The notes beneath the pieces are model-generated. The model was not told the origin of the DNA. It saw only the letters and a program-made list of their open reading frames with translations, and searched no databases. 64,000 nt of DNA from Glandiceps talaboti (taxonomy: Eukaryota > Hemichordata > Enteropneusta > Spengelidae), in the NCBI RefSeq assembly GCF_964340395.1, contig NC_135569.1, positions 14,695,519 to 14,759,518 on the forward strand, written 5' to 3'. Positions 13,001 through 23,365 of this stretch are shown in pieces. The first letter of the stretch is position 1. Each line of letters starts with the position of its first letter. The position numbers and the translations under genes are program-made.

Positions 13001-15486
13001 AAAATGTAGCAATGTTGGTAAGATTTTTGCTGAGCCAGATGATAAAATGTAGCAATGTTGGTAAGATTTTTGTTGAGCAGACGATAAAATGTAGCAATGT
13101 CTGTAAGATTTTTGAGCAACACAATACAATGTAGCAATGTTAGTGAGAATTTTGTTGAGCCAGATGATAACATGTAGCAATGTTGGTAAGATGTTTGTTT
13201 AGCCAGACAATAAAATGTAGCAATGTTAGTAAGATTTTGTATTAAGCCAGACAATGCTCTTCTGCTTCATATATGTATTAACTAGTTTAAATTGTAACAT
13301 GAAGCAATAACCAGACAACTGAATCTGATGTTTATGGATTCTTTACACGTTGGACTACTATGTACATTTACATAAACTTACCTAACTCTTTTTCTTTCTT
13401 GACATACTTCATACCAACCAAGAGAAATCCTCCAAATGCAAGAGTTACAAGTAATGACTTCCATGTAACTGGCTGTAAGGAGGGCATATACAATGCGTGT
13501 GTGTTATGAATGGTAAGGAAGTCAAATCTATATTCATGTATATGTACTTGTACAATATATCTGTTATGGATGGTAAGTATTTAAGGGACGATCAGACAAC
13601 GTCACACAAGCTCAATAAGTGAACTTTATTGATTTAGAGGGGAGGGGATCTGGCATCAATGCAATTGCTGAACTTCACTTTCGTACTTCTAAACAAATTT
13701 CAACGTAAAATTTTGACTCCTTTAATGAAAAAAACGTTTGTATTTACTACCGAGATGTTGATACGTAAGTTGATAAAAAAAATTACTTCTAATGTGAGAT
13801 ACATGTATGGTGCTGGGTTTCTCAGACTTTCTGGTAGTATTTTAATGTGTTTATAATCATGTTTTTACATTACATCGATTGTAGTGGTGTGACCACTACA
13901 GTTTTCATCATACATGTAGTTTACATCACATATAAATGCTTGATGTCGCACAAGTTTGTGAGTGTTTCTTTAGGCGGAGGGAGGAGGGGTTTTTGGCCTA
14001 AACGAACGATGTTTGTTTGTTGAGCTTGTGAGACATTGTATGATCCTGCCTAAAGTCAAATCTACATATGGTTCTGGTCTTGCAGAAGTTATTACTGCCA
14101 CAAGAGTTCTCCCCAGGCCTTCACAAGTGCTGGATCCAATGGATTGTATCATTTTGAAAACAAGGGATATTAATCAACACAATAATGTTTTCTTAAAGGC
14201 AAGATAGGGTATAAAAGGCCCTCTAAGTTCGTGGGGGTTACATGCAGTAATTCCTCTATGAAAATCCATGACAGCAATGAACAGCTGGTGATTTTGGTAA
14301 TAAATTTGGTATATGTGGATGTGTGAACGTCTTGGGAATGTGTGTGTTGTTACAGAAAGTTGATGTACATATACATGGTATATACAATTTTGGACAAAAC
14401 ATGATCAGACTGCGGCTTGGTTGTTACTAATACTGAAAAGCTGTTATTAGTTATAACTCTTGAATTCACGATTGGAATGTCGATGTGTTAACAACAACCA
14501 CACCAGTGGCCGGCTCTGTCTTTAAGTTACATGTATAATCTATTTTGCCAGTAAAGCACAGGGAAAATAGTACCCTCATGATCTTTTGCATATAGTAATG
14601 GAATTCATCATCAACAAGACACCATATTTAGAACTATACAATTCATTGACAATGGGAAAAATTACCAAACAAGTACAGAGAAATTTTGAGGAGCAACAAA
14701 CCAAGTCGATAGTGTGTACATATACTTACCCCACCACCTTTCTCTTTATCATCTCTTGCACTACTGCCTTCTGTACTATAGTGTCGACTTGTCACAATTG
14801 CACTACTGCCTTCTGTACTATAGTGTTGACTTGTCACATTTGATAATGTGGGTATTCTTTGAGATGTATTCACAGGGAATCCATGTAAACTTAAAATCTA
14901 TAACACAAAAAAATTAATCAATTAATTAATTGATGGTGAGATGTGAAACACATTTTCACTACTAACCTAAAAATGGTCTAAAACAGCACCCATGGTGTTG
15001 TAACACAATTGTACATTTTTTTGTTTATGTTAATCTTTTGCTATGGGCGTGGTCTTGTTGCTAGGGATATTTGCATACATTTTTAATTTTTATTCACTTA
15101 CCTACCCATCCCAGTTATCTTTGTAATAGGCATCATTATTTCATTGTTGCTAAGGTCATGGTTATCATTGCTAGGGAGTTTTTTCAATGTTTTGAACAAT
15201 ACATGTAAGTGCAGAATAATACATTTGTACCTCCAGAATCATCCACACCAAGTTTTAGCCCAAGATTTTGACCAAAATTAACATAATTTGCATATCACTG
15301 ATTGGATCATCATGTCGTGTTGTCTTTAAATTTAAGTTTTGTGACCAAAAACCACATTTTTTTCACCCAAACCACACACTGGTGGTATGATCATTTTGAT
15401 TTCAACAATTTCTCAACTAGCAACCAAAGGTAATGTACCCACTAAATATCATGGCAATAAGTCCAGTGGTTTCTGACTTTAAGTTG

Positions 15487-15561
<75 letters not shown>

Positions 15562-16374
15562 TTTGCCATGCCTATTAGCACTACTGAACCTAAGCAGTTC
15601 AGTTGTGCTAAAATCATGTTCAGTATCGTAAAGCCTAAAGGTTACACCAGTGTTCTACCTAGAATGTACAATTCACATTGTACATGTACTATAGGAATAA
15701 AAAGTGTTTCCCAAAACTTCTAAACCATGTTAAAACTATGGATCATAAATTTACACACGATCGTTGTAAAATACTTTGAACCTTATTCCTGCTTGCAGAT
15801 GCCGACAGAGTTGTGACTCGATGATGACAATAATAATAATAATAAAATTAATAATAACTTTATTACACAACTGTATCAGTGAATACAGTAAGGTAAACAA
15901 CAACAACAACAATAATAACAAAACAATTTATTTTTAAATATATATAAGTTTTTCAAAAATTTTGCAAGCGGAAGATGATATTGCATAATATTTAAAAAAA
16001 GATAAATCTCTTTTGATACTACTATTAGTACTAATTGTTACATCACATTCTGGCAATGGTAACTATGGGGGAACAATGTCACAGAATCGAGTTCAAACTT
16101 ACTCTGTCTGCAAGAATCAGAATCTCTCTTAGATCTTACAGATTTACATCTATAATTTCGGACTTATTTCACCGTAGGCATATATGACTATGATTTTTCG
16201 ATGCGTGTGCCATTGGTGTCTACGTACCTTTGGGCCACTGGCCTGTGTGTACAGACAGTTCAGTCGAACTACGGTTGATTGTCGGACTACTTGACGGACA
16301 CCGAGACATAACGTTACACTTCTCAGGCGTGCAAAATTTGATCCAATGCGCGCAGCTTTAGCAAGGCGTTCCAT
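6036..16374 (-). CDS. SCO1: SCO1-like cytochrome c oxidase assembly copper chaperone (7 exons)
   Basis: Mitochondrial inner-membrane protein that delivers copper to the CuA site of cytochrome oxidase subunit II. Coding exons on the minus strand are 16228-16374, 14730-14897, 13382-13472, 10437-10634, 7505-7597, 7111-7226 and 6036-6167. Phases join without error and give 314 residues (human SCO1 has 301). Residues 1-105 form an arginine-rich presequence and linker. Residues 110-126 form one membrane span. The thioredoxin-like domain follows, with the copper ligands CPDIC (Cys183, Cys187) and His274 in VDHT, plus DPERDT at 218-223. An in-frame TGA just upstream fixes the ATG at 16374. The sole copy seen has both family hallmarks, so SCO1 versus SCO2 cannot be separated. 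Introns hold SINE, foldback and satellite DNA. Confidence 0.95.
6650..7040. repeat. CAGA and CA microsatellites in SCO1 intron 6
   Basis: Tetranucleotide CAGA runs at about 6650-6701 and 6980-7038 flank a CA run at about 6825-6880 and mixed GACA/CA. Several long open frames of Thr-His or Cys-Val repeats arise from it and are artefacts. Confidence 0.95.
7310..7440. repeat. 58-bp tandem duplication in SCO1 intron 5
   Basis: About two and a half copies of a unit starting with AGCTGGCACCACAACAAACA and ending with CACTTGTATTTCCTT. The last copy is truncated and diverged. Confidence 0.8.
8215..8450. repeat. 51-bp minisatellite in SCO1 intron 4
   Basis: Four to five copies of a unit containing GTGTCTACAGAGCAGACACT and GGGATGTTTGTGTGTTATCT; copies begin at 8232, 8283 and 8334. 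Because 51 is a multiple of three, it yields open frames that are not genes. Confidence 0.9.
8765..8965 (-). mobile_element. Left arm of a large inverted repeat pair
   Basis: The reverse complement of this segment matches 10085-10175 and 10340-10372 on the plus strand (shared GGTCTGTGGGAAGCCTGTT and CCCTCGATGTTTTAGCTGT). The two arms bracket the 150-bp tandem array, suggesting one foldback element about 1.6 kb long. Confidence 0.55.
9150..9900. repeat. About 150-bp tandem repeat, 4 copies, after a GTCC microsatellite
   Basis: A short GTCCGTCCGTCC run at about 9150-9205 is followed by four units of 150-157 bp. Each has GATCTCATTCAAAGTTGG (starts 9383, 9533, 9685, 9842) and a GGCAGCCATTTTGTTTGC block. 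The array lies between the inverted arms at 8765-8965 and 10085-10372. Confidence 0.8.
10085..10372 (+). mobile_element. Right arm of the inverted pair, with a nested insertion
   Basis: Matches the left arm in inverted orientation but is interrupted by 158 bp (10173-10330). The interruption is flanked by a 9-bp direct repeat GATATGCAG (10164-10172 and 10331-10339), which looks like a target-site duplication. Confidence 0.6.
11004..11375 (+). mobile_element. tRNA-derived SINE
   Basis: A tRNA-like head has a B box GGTTCGAGCCTC at about 11052 and a weak A box (TGGTTAGAGTGG) at about 11017. The body ends in AAAGCGCTATATGAAA followed by an ATT-rich tail (about 11330-11375). That tail form is typical of SINEs mobilised by L2-type LINEs. 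Lies in SCO1 intron 3. Confidence 0.7.
11622..12048. mobile_element. Foldback element with about 150-bp inverted arms
   Basis: Left arm 11622-11775 and right arm 11890-12048 are inverted copies. They share, in the same order on opposite strands, CAATTCTCGCT, GGAGTCAAATGGAACG, TGTCGACA and CTACACTTC. No open frame of note. It is in SCO1 intron 3. Confidence 0.7.
12060..13255. mobile_element. Composite foldback element with satellite arms
   Basis: A core at 12253-12776 starts TAGTCTTGCTGCTAGAC and ends GCTAGCTGATAGACTA (inverted), with nested hairpins inside. On the right, 12870-13255 holds about nine copies of a 44-bp unit containing GATAAAATGTAGCAATGTT. On the left, 12060-12160 holds about two copies of the same unit in the opposite orientation. 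Inverted tandem-repeat arms around a core recall Drosophila FB elements. Related core and satellite occur together at 24700-25110. Confidence 0.6.
14757..14840 (-). repeat. In-frame 42-bp duplication in SCO1 exon 2
   Basis: Two adjacent 14-codon copies sharing HYSTEGSSA lie in the linker between presequence and membrane span. Frame is kept, so the duplication lengthens a region that is poorly conserved in the family. Confidence 0.85.
15489..15557. repeat. CA microsatellite in SCO1 intron 1
   Basis: Uninterrupted CA repeats of about 34 units. Confidence 0.95.
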
Positions 16375-17164
16375 ATTACTCTTCACCACTCAGTACGTTT
16401 CATGAAAATATACAAATTGTACCTAGAAATACTGACTCGCTACTAAAAATTGACTTTACTTCACATTGTCTCTCGTCACTCCAGGTCACGTTGTAATGCC
16501 TGCAACACTGCACGTCGCCATTTTCTTTTGACCACCCAGGTGTGTTGAAATTTTCAAAATTACGAAACATAGCTCCTCTAGCGTGCTGGTTAATTGCATC
16601 TACACAAATACGGCTAATATCGAAAGTAGTATGCCAGTACAAGCCCATCGTCGTAAGTTTTTACCCGGAGCCGGGGCGTAAACCACAGCCTATTTTACGA
16701 CACCGTCCAAGACACACCTCAGTGGAAGAAATAACAGCTCCGGTTTGCGAGAATCAACTCTGGAAATATCTGCTCCGCTGATCATGACGTCAACAAAATT
16801 CGTATTTATAGAGTGGGATCATTGGTGACGAAAAGCATAGATGGTCCCCGGGGTGTATACCGTATTGCCGAAGTATTAGGTACACATGCACACTGATAGA
16901 ACTTTACCCTGGAACTTTATGTCGTGCTATGTTCGCGGAACATGACCACAATTTATGCATTTCAAAGAAACTGAGGGCCTAAAAATTGAAATAGTCGTTT
17001 ACATTAATAAAGTCATGTGATATGTACTAAACTCGTTTTCGCATAAAGATTTAATGGTAGTCAAGGAATGAGATTCGTGAATTCACTTTATAAACATATA
17101 TTTTGTAAAATTTCTTCCACTCATATGCTACATCCTTCATCTTTCATTAAAAGAAAGGTCTCAT

Positions 17165-17360
17165 TGTTCACGATGGTTTCATAGCCCCATTGCACGATGG
17201 TCCCTTATCCCCATTGCACGATGGTCCCATACCCCATTGGCATTGCACGATGGTCCCATAGCCGGCCCTATTTCACGATGGCCTCATAGGCCTATTTCAC
17301 GATTGTCCCATGGACCTTTCACGATGGTCCTATACATAGCCCTATTGCACGATGGTCCCA
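17165..17360. repeat. Degenerate 24-35-bp minisatellite
   Basis: Seven to eight imperfect copies built on CACGATGGTCCCATA, separated by variable CCCTATTG or CCCCATTG spacers. Confidence 0.75.
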
Positions 17361-17361
17361 T

Positions 17362-17502
17362 CACAGGGAGTCCAGGAACAGTGTTACAAACAAACAAACA
17401 AACAAAACACAAACAAACATTCATGGGGTATGTACTAGATGTTTTTATACTCGGCATGTTTGTTTGTTTGTAACACGGTTCCTGGGCTCCCTGTGCTAAT
17501 GT
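17362..17502. mobile_element. Small foldback element
   Basis: CACAGGGAGTCCAGGAACAG at the left end recurs inverted as CCTGGGCTCCCTGTG at the right, each followed inward by a CAAA/GTTT run. Arms are about 45 bp around a loop of about 45 bp. Confidence 0.6.
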
Positions 17503-17733
17503 GCAGCCTTTATCGACCGTACCATGGCCAATTATGGTATTTTAGGCCTTCAGCTCTATGAAAGCCTTTGGCGTGTCAAAAAATACAAAAAAAAGTTCTA
17601 CCCTTTCAACACCAATAATTATTAACACCATACAGTCATGTAACTCTATCTGCTGTTCCTTGTCTAGTCTGCTGCTTAAACACAATCTCTTTACCTGTGA
17701 ACCAGCTCGCAGAAAAATATGTTCCCCTTGGCC

Positions 17734-17893
17734 CAATCTGATTAAAATCTGATGTTAGATAGGCTGGTTTTCCTGTATTTACCTTTATTCCATCGTTATT
17801 GCGTCTTTTACGTTAGTTTTTTTTTCCTGGGCGAACGAATAAAGGTAAATACAGGAAAACCAGCCTATCTAACATCAGATTTTAATCAGATTG
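17734..17893. mobile_element. Perfect 57-bp inverted repeat
   Basis: 17734-17790 and 17837-17893 are exact reverse complements with a 46-base loop. The outer end CAATCTGATTAAAATCTGA recurs with small changes at about 7710 and 45300, so it is probably the terminus of a dispersed transposon family. Confidence 0.8.
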
Positions 17894-19136
17894 CCCTTGG
17901 CCTTGCTGTTTTGAGTTGGCTTTCTTCTTCCTCCTATTGCCATAGAGGGCGTCCTCTATACAGCAAAGGACAAAATTTGGATACGTACTTCACCGAGTCT
18001 ATATGGTGTGGCAAAATGTTCTCAGCCAAAAAATAATAATAAACACGCACATTGTCACTCAAAATTATAATAACATAAATAAGACAACAAAATTTGTTAT
18101 TATCATCTTTTTAATAGCTTTAATAGAAATCTGTAAGGTGTAAAAATTAATTTGATTAGAAGTCGACAAATGCCTGCTTCAGAGTTTCTCCACTGTGACG
18201 TATTCAATCTATTTCTACAGAGTCTGAAAGATAAGGCAGAAAGTGAAAGCAACATTCAGTGAAAAATACCCCTTTAAGATGATAACCATATGACGTCATA
18301 AAAATGAATGCTGATTGATTGATTGATTGATGATTTCAGACTAAGATATGGTATGCCGTGTTATTCCGCCCTCAACGTCAGGTCTTTCCGAAACGTTGTA
18401 CTTGATGACAGATTATGGGTCCATGATAAGTATACGGTATACGGTCACATTTATGTAATGTTAACAGTCCATCCAAATATAACGAATGACGATTTTCATC
18501 ACTACGTTAGGCTAGAATGTCTCCAACCTTAACCATTGTTTTTGATAGAGTAATTGATAGCTGGAAACATTGTGAGGCGAACTGTACATCTTTGAGGATT
18601 TTTTACATCGTTTTCTACACCATACATATTTACATACTTATTCAATTATTCAGCTACGTGACATTTGCCAATATCATGTATGTCAATTTTTCAAATACAA
18701 TTTTGATAGCCAATTATTGTACCTCAATATATGGATGATTTAACGTTATAACCTTGGTTCAATATACAAAAAGCATGATCCACAATAAAAAGATTTCAAT
18801 GAACAATTTGAAACTCAAAATGTAAAAAAAAACAACACTACGTATATTTTTTGTTGCAGCCTCTTCAGATTTAATTTGTAACTTCTTGGTGTCAAAACGT
18901 ATTATACATTGACTTAGTCTGTATAAAGAAATTGTTGATCTTTCCTTATTGCCACTTTGTTAACTTGCTGTCTCTTGTGGCTCTGTCGATCCACTTACAA
19001 ACAATACACACAGTCAAACTTTACAGTAGGAAAGTAAACATTTGAAGCAATTAACATATTCAAATTCATGTGTAAACATTTCAGCGGAAGATTGTTTCTA
19101 CTATTTTGTCTAAGAATACCTATTCCTATCACTTCC

Positions 19137-19140
<4 letters not shown>

Positions 19141-19179
<39 letters not shown>
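19141..19179. repeat. TG microsatellite
   Basis: About 19 TG units. Confidence 0.95.
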
Positions 19180-19180
<1 letters not shown>

Positions 19181-19377
19181 AACGTGTGTATGGTGTGTCT
19201 CTGATATTGTTAGTCTGGCGCTGAAAATGTCTATCTTAAACATAAAAAACCTATCTTGTAGTGTAATTCCGTAAACTCACACGTAGATCGTAAAAAAAGT
19301 ACCACCCTCTTTACCGACACCGTTTGACCAAACATCGGCCGACAGAAATAAACCCATTGCAAATGATTTGTATTCAT

Positions 19378-19383
19378 TTTAAT
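19378..19383 (-). terminator. Candidate polyadenylation signal ATTAAA
   Basis: The nearest plausible variant signal on the minus strand after the GH31 stop codon, giving a 3'UTR of about 520 bases. No AATAAA was seen nearer. Confidence 0.25.
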
Positions 19384-19902
19384 GTCTATATACCCTTGTC
19401 TTAATCTGTACAGTGGACAAAAACTACTGTGAAAATCAAGTCATAGGCAAACTACATATGTAAGATAGACACAAACTAAAACTACTGTTGTAATAGTTGA
19501 CAATAATTACACTCACAGCAGGGTGGTGTCTCCGATACAAAGATAGTCTTCCTAAAGAGATCACATTCAACCTTATTGAGTTTTTACAGAATGATTCTAT
19601 TCATATAACCGAGGCACCCGATCAACCATTTGTTTAATGTACCACATGCAACAACAAGTTTTAGTGTGTATCTTTCTCCCTTTGCCTGCCTATCGCTTGA
19701 TTTAAACAGTTACCCTGTTTTGTGAATTGCAGGGTATGAATTTCTTTTCAGAATCATGGACTCCATGTATAGTTCAAAGTGTACACATTTTAAATCTGAG
19801 CTTCGAATCTGAATGTCAACATTTTCAATGATACAAGTGAAACTAAAAAAAAAATAATGCAGATATTATGCTTAGATTACTGAATTTGAAATAAAATAAT
19901 TT

Positions 19903-22900
19903 CTACCGTGTAACGAAAATGTATACAATTAAGGTCACAACAATAGCAACGGCATACATCCACCAAGAACTAGTTGATACTTCCTCATGGACTGTCACTG
20001 AAAGAGAAATAGAGAAATAAAAAATAATTAAATATAACTCTGTGTTTCATTCATGCTTTATTATTCACTATGGAGATATGAATATTCATTAGTTGCTTGC
20101 CAAATTTGACCCCTTTGGTGACCTGTCACGCACAGTCGACGCTTCGCGGAATAGGGACCAAATAAGTACCTGCAGAATACATTTGTCGCTGACAATTTTG
20201 AAAAAACTATGAACAAACTTTTAAGTATTTTTTTTCTTATTTTCATGTTTTGCTGCTTGACTAGAGTTCAGCATTGCTCGTCGCAATGAAGAAGTTGAGT
20301 AGGACTTAACACTCCCTTATAGCAGAATCGAATGTTACTATACATGGTTCACTTCTGACGTCACGGTTATTTTTGATATCAAAATTCTGTGTGTAAGAAT
20401 GTAAGAAAACCGAACTACTCATACATGTGGCATTGCAAGCTGTGTGATTATTATACATTTATTGCCTGGCAATGAGAACATTATTATACAATTATTGCCT
20501 GGCAATGAGGGCATTATTATACACTTATTGCCTGGCAATGAGGGCATTATTATACATTTATTGCCTGGCAATGAGGGCATTATTATACACTTATTGCCTG
20601 GCAATGAGGGCATTATTATACACTTATTGCCTGGCAATGAGGGCATTATTATACACTTATTGCCTGGCAATGAGAACATTATTATACATTTATTGCCTGG
20701 CAATGAGGGCATTATTATACACTTATTGCCTGGCAATGAGAACATTATTATACACTTATTGCCTGGCAATGAGGGCATTATTATACACTTATTGCCTGGC
20801 AATGAGGGCATTATTATACACTTATTGCCTGGCAATGAGGGCATTATACACTTATTGCCTGGCAATGAGGGCATTATACACTTATTGCCTGGCAATGAGG
20901 GCATTATTATACACTTATTGCCTGGCTATGAGGGCATTATTATACACTTCTTGCCTGGCTATGAGGGCACTAGCCGTCTACTATACCCTGCTTACCACTG
21001 TTGTTATAGCAACTATTTTCAAAGGCTGATAACCAAGGGAAACAGTTGCTATACAACAGATTGGGATTTGCTTTTGCTTTTACAGGATTTAATTTTTTTA
21101 CCAAACAAACACACAAACAAACAAACAAACAACAAACAAACAAACAAACAAACAAACAAACAAACAAACAAACAAACGACAAATACCGTGTGTCAGTGAT
21201 TGGAAAGTTCTTGTCCATTGTGAATCTTTCCTATAGAAGACGGGTGGATAGCCTAGTGGAGCGTCCACCACAATTCTCCGTCCGCCGCTGAGTTGTGTAC
21301 CATTCCATAAGTATACCCAGTTGTCTTTGGGCAAGTACAGCTCCCAGTTCTCCTGATTCGCCTCACAGACGGGCGCCACCAATAGGTCACGGCCGTACAG
21401 GTATTGATATGCAATATTGTAAGTTTCTGGATCGTTTTCATAGTGAAGAAATAGAGGGCGTACTGTCGGGATGCCAAGTTTGGTGTTTTCAGTTATAGTC
21501 GCTTTGGTGTATTCAGTCAATGCGTGGTGTAGTTGTGTCAAACGAGCAAATTTCCACAGTGTGTCTTCGCTAGAGTAATACTGCCAGTTCACTTTCGGTC
21601 TGTTACCTTCGTGTGTTCTCATCATCGGGGTGAAAACCGACATTTCACCGGACCGAAGTAACAGTTCTTCCGACCGAGCATAATCAAAGAGGGCGGTATA
21701 GCCACCGATGTCGAAATGTGTTACACCACTCCCTACAACGCCAAGTGACAATGCAGCAGGGATGACTGAAGGTAAACCATCACCTCGGCTGTAATCAACA
21801 AACTGGTCACCAGCCCACATTATCGTACTGTGTTTCTGTGTACCGGAATAACCAGCTCGCATCCAGAAGAGAATTTCACCCAGCTTACCACTCTCCTCAA
21901 CTGCTTGTCGGTTCAAAGTTGCCCATAGTACCGGCCATTTGTTATGAAGAACTTCTGGAGACTCACCACTATGAAATACAACGTTCTTTGTTGGTAGATA
22001 TTCACTAAAATCAGCCATCCACCCTGACAGCCCTAACCCGATCATCCCCTTTTTGATGACGTCATTCTTATACCAATTCCACGCATCGGGATTGGTTAAA
22101 TCTATGGTGCCACAATAGAACTCTCCAAAGTCAGCGACGTATGTATCGCCCTCTGGGGTCTTCACGAAATATCCATTTGCGTCAGCAATCTTGAACAAAT
22201 CTCCTTCTTTGTTAAGATAGGGACTGATGTAAGTCAACACTGCTATTCCTTCATCTTTCAGCTTCTTAATCTCCTTGTCTAGATTGGGATAATGTTCGGG
22301 ATTCCATTTCCAATTCCAGAAAATTCGGGACCCAAAGGATGTTTTGATTCTACCCGACCAGTCCTGTATCCACATTCCACTGATTTTAACACCGTGCCGT
22401 TTAGCTTGGTCGATGTATCCAAGCATAGCATCCGTACCACCCTGTACGCCTAACACGGCTCCGTTATGAAGCCAGGCTGGGAGCTCAGGTTGTCTACCAA
22501 GAAACGCGCTCACCTTTTGCACCAATGTGAGCATTGTCGGCGCGGTGTCGAAATATATCTTTCCTGGTTGACCACTCCATATTTCGACTTCATGAAACTT
22601 AGGGTGTCGAAAATCTAATACAGAGTACACGGTTGTGTCAAAATGACAGTAAAACTTTCGAGATGACACAAAGGTGGGTTCGGGGTAGTAGGTAGTGTGA
22701 TAGGCACCACCACCGCCATCATTCTGATTGGATAACAGTGTAACCAACGTGCTCTTATTGCGTCCAACACCCTGTTCTCGAGTCCACAAAGGAAAATTAT
22801 GGCCTCTAAGGTCGAAATAAGAGTATTGTTCACCACCACCGTATACATGTTCATCGACTTCAGCAAATAAACGAATCCAGTACCGATTGATATTTGTCGG

Positions 22901-23268
22901 AGTTTCCGTAAAAATGACAACATTCTCCTGATTTCCATCACTTCCGAATTTGACTTTGGTCTGTGTAGAAAGAGATAATTATATATCACAAATCGTAGAA
23001 GTACAACACATGAAAGTTGACTTTTGCATGTTGTTGAATTAGTACTCCTCGTATTGCCATTTTTGTTTTTGCCACTGAAACTGTAAGCCTGACAAAACAA
23101 ATTTCGAAATTGTTATAAATGACATTTGTTCTGTTTTTCTGTCCCTCCTCCTTCCTGTCTTATTCCCTCTTTCATATCCTCTCTGTCCCTTTGCGTGTGA
23201 TGCACGAGGCTCTGTCTAATTGTGTAGCCGCCTCTAAGACCACATATAATCTCCCGCACCTCCCCTCT

Positions 23269-23365
<97 letters not shown>

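Larger units (their letters stand above)
16375..19370. other. Intergenic region between SCO1 and the GH31 gene
   Basis: It should hold the SCO1 promoter (just right of 16374) and the GH31 3' end. Seen inside: a minisatellite at 17165-17360, an inverted repeat at 17362-17502, a perfect 57-bp palindrome at 17734-17893, and a TG run at 19141-19179. No further exon could be supported. A short upstream open frame starting ATGGCG at about 16520 on the minus strand may lie in the SCO1 leader. Confidence 0.5.

Noticed and set aside
12887-13254. 97- and 115-residue minus-strand frames
   Set aside because: Produced by the 44-bp satellite arm of the composite foldback element.
16375-16389. SCO1 start upstream of 16374
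   Set aside because: The upstream codons are GTG, and an in-frame TGA directly precedes them; the ATG at 16374 is the first usable start.
18323-18532. 69-codon frame after a GATT repeat and TTTCAG
   Set aside because: No recognisable similarity, no matching upstream exon and no downstream signal.
21098-21186. GH31 reading to the stop at 21098
   Set aside because: A consensus donor in the right phase and a matching last exon with a membrane span at 19903-19997 explain the C-terminus better than a microsatellite-coded tail.
20444-21199. 251-residue open frame, and a CRISPR-like look of regular repeats
   Set aside because: Units are contiguous 33-bp tandem copies with no unique spacers, in an animal intron. 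The frame exists only because the unit is a multiple of three.
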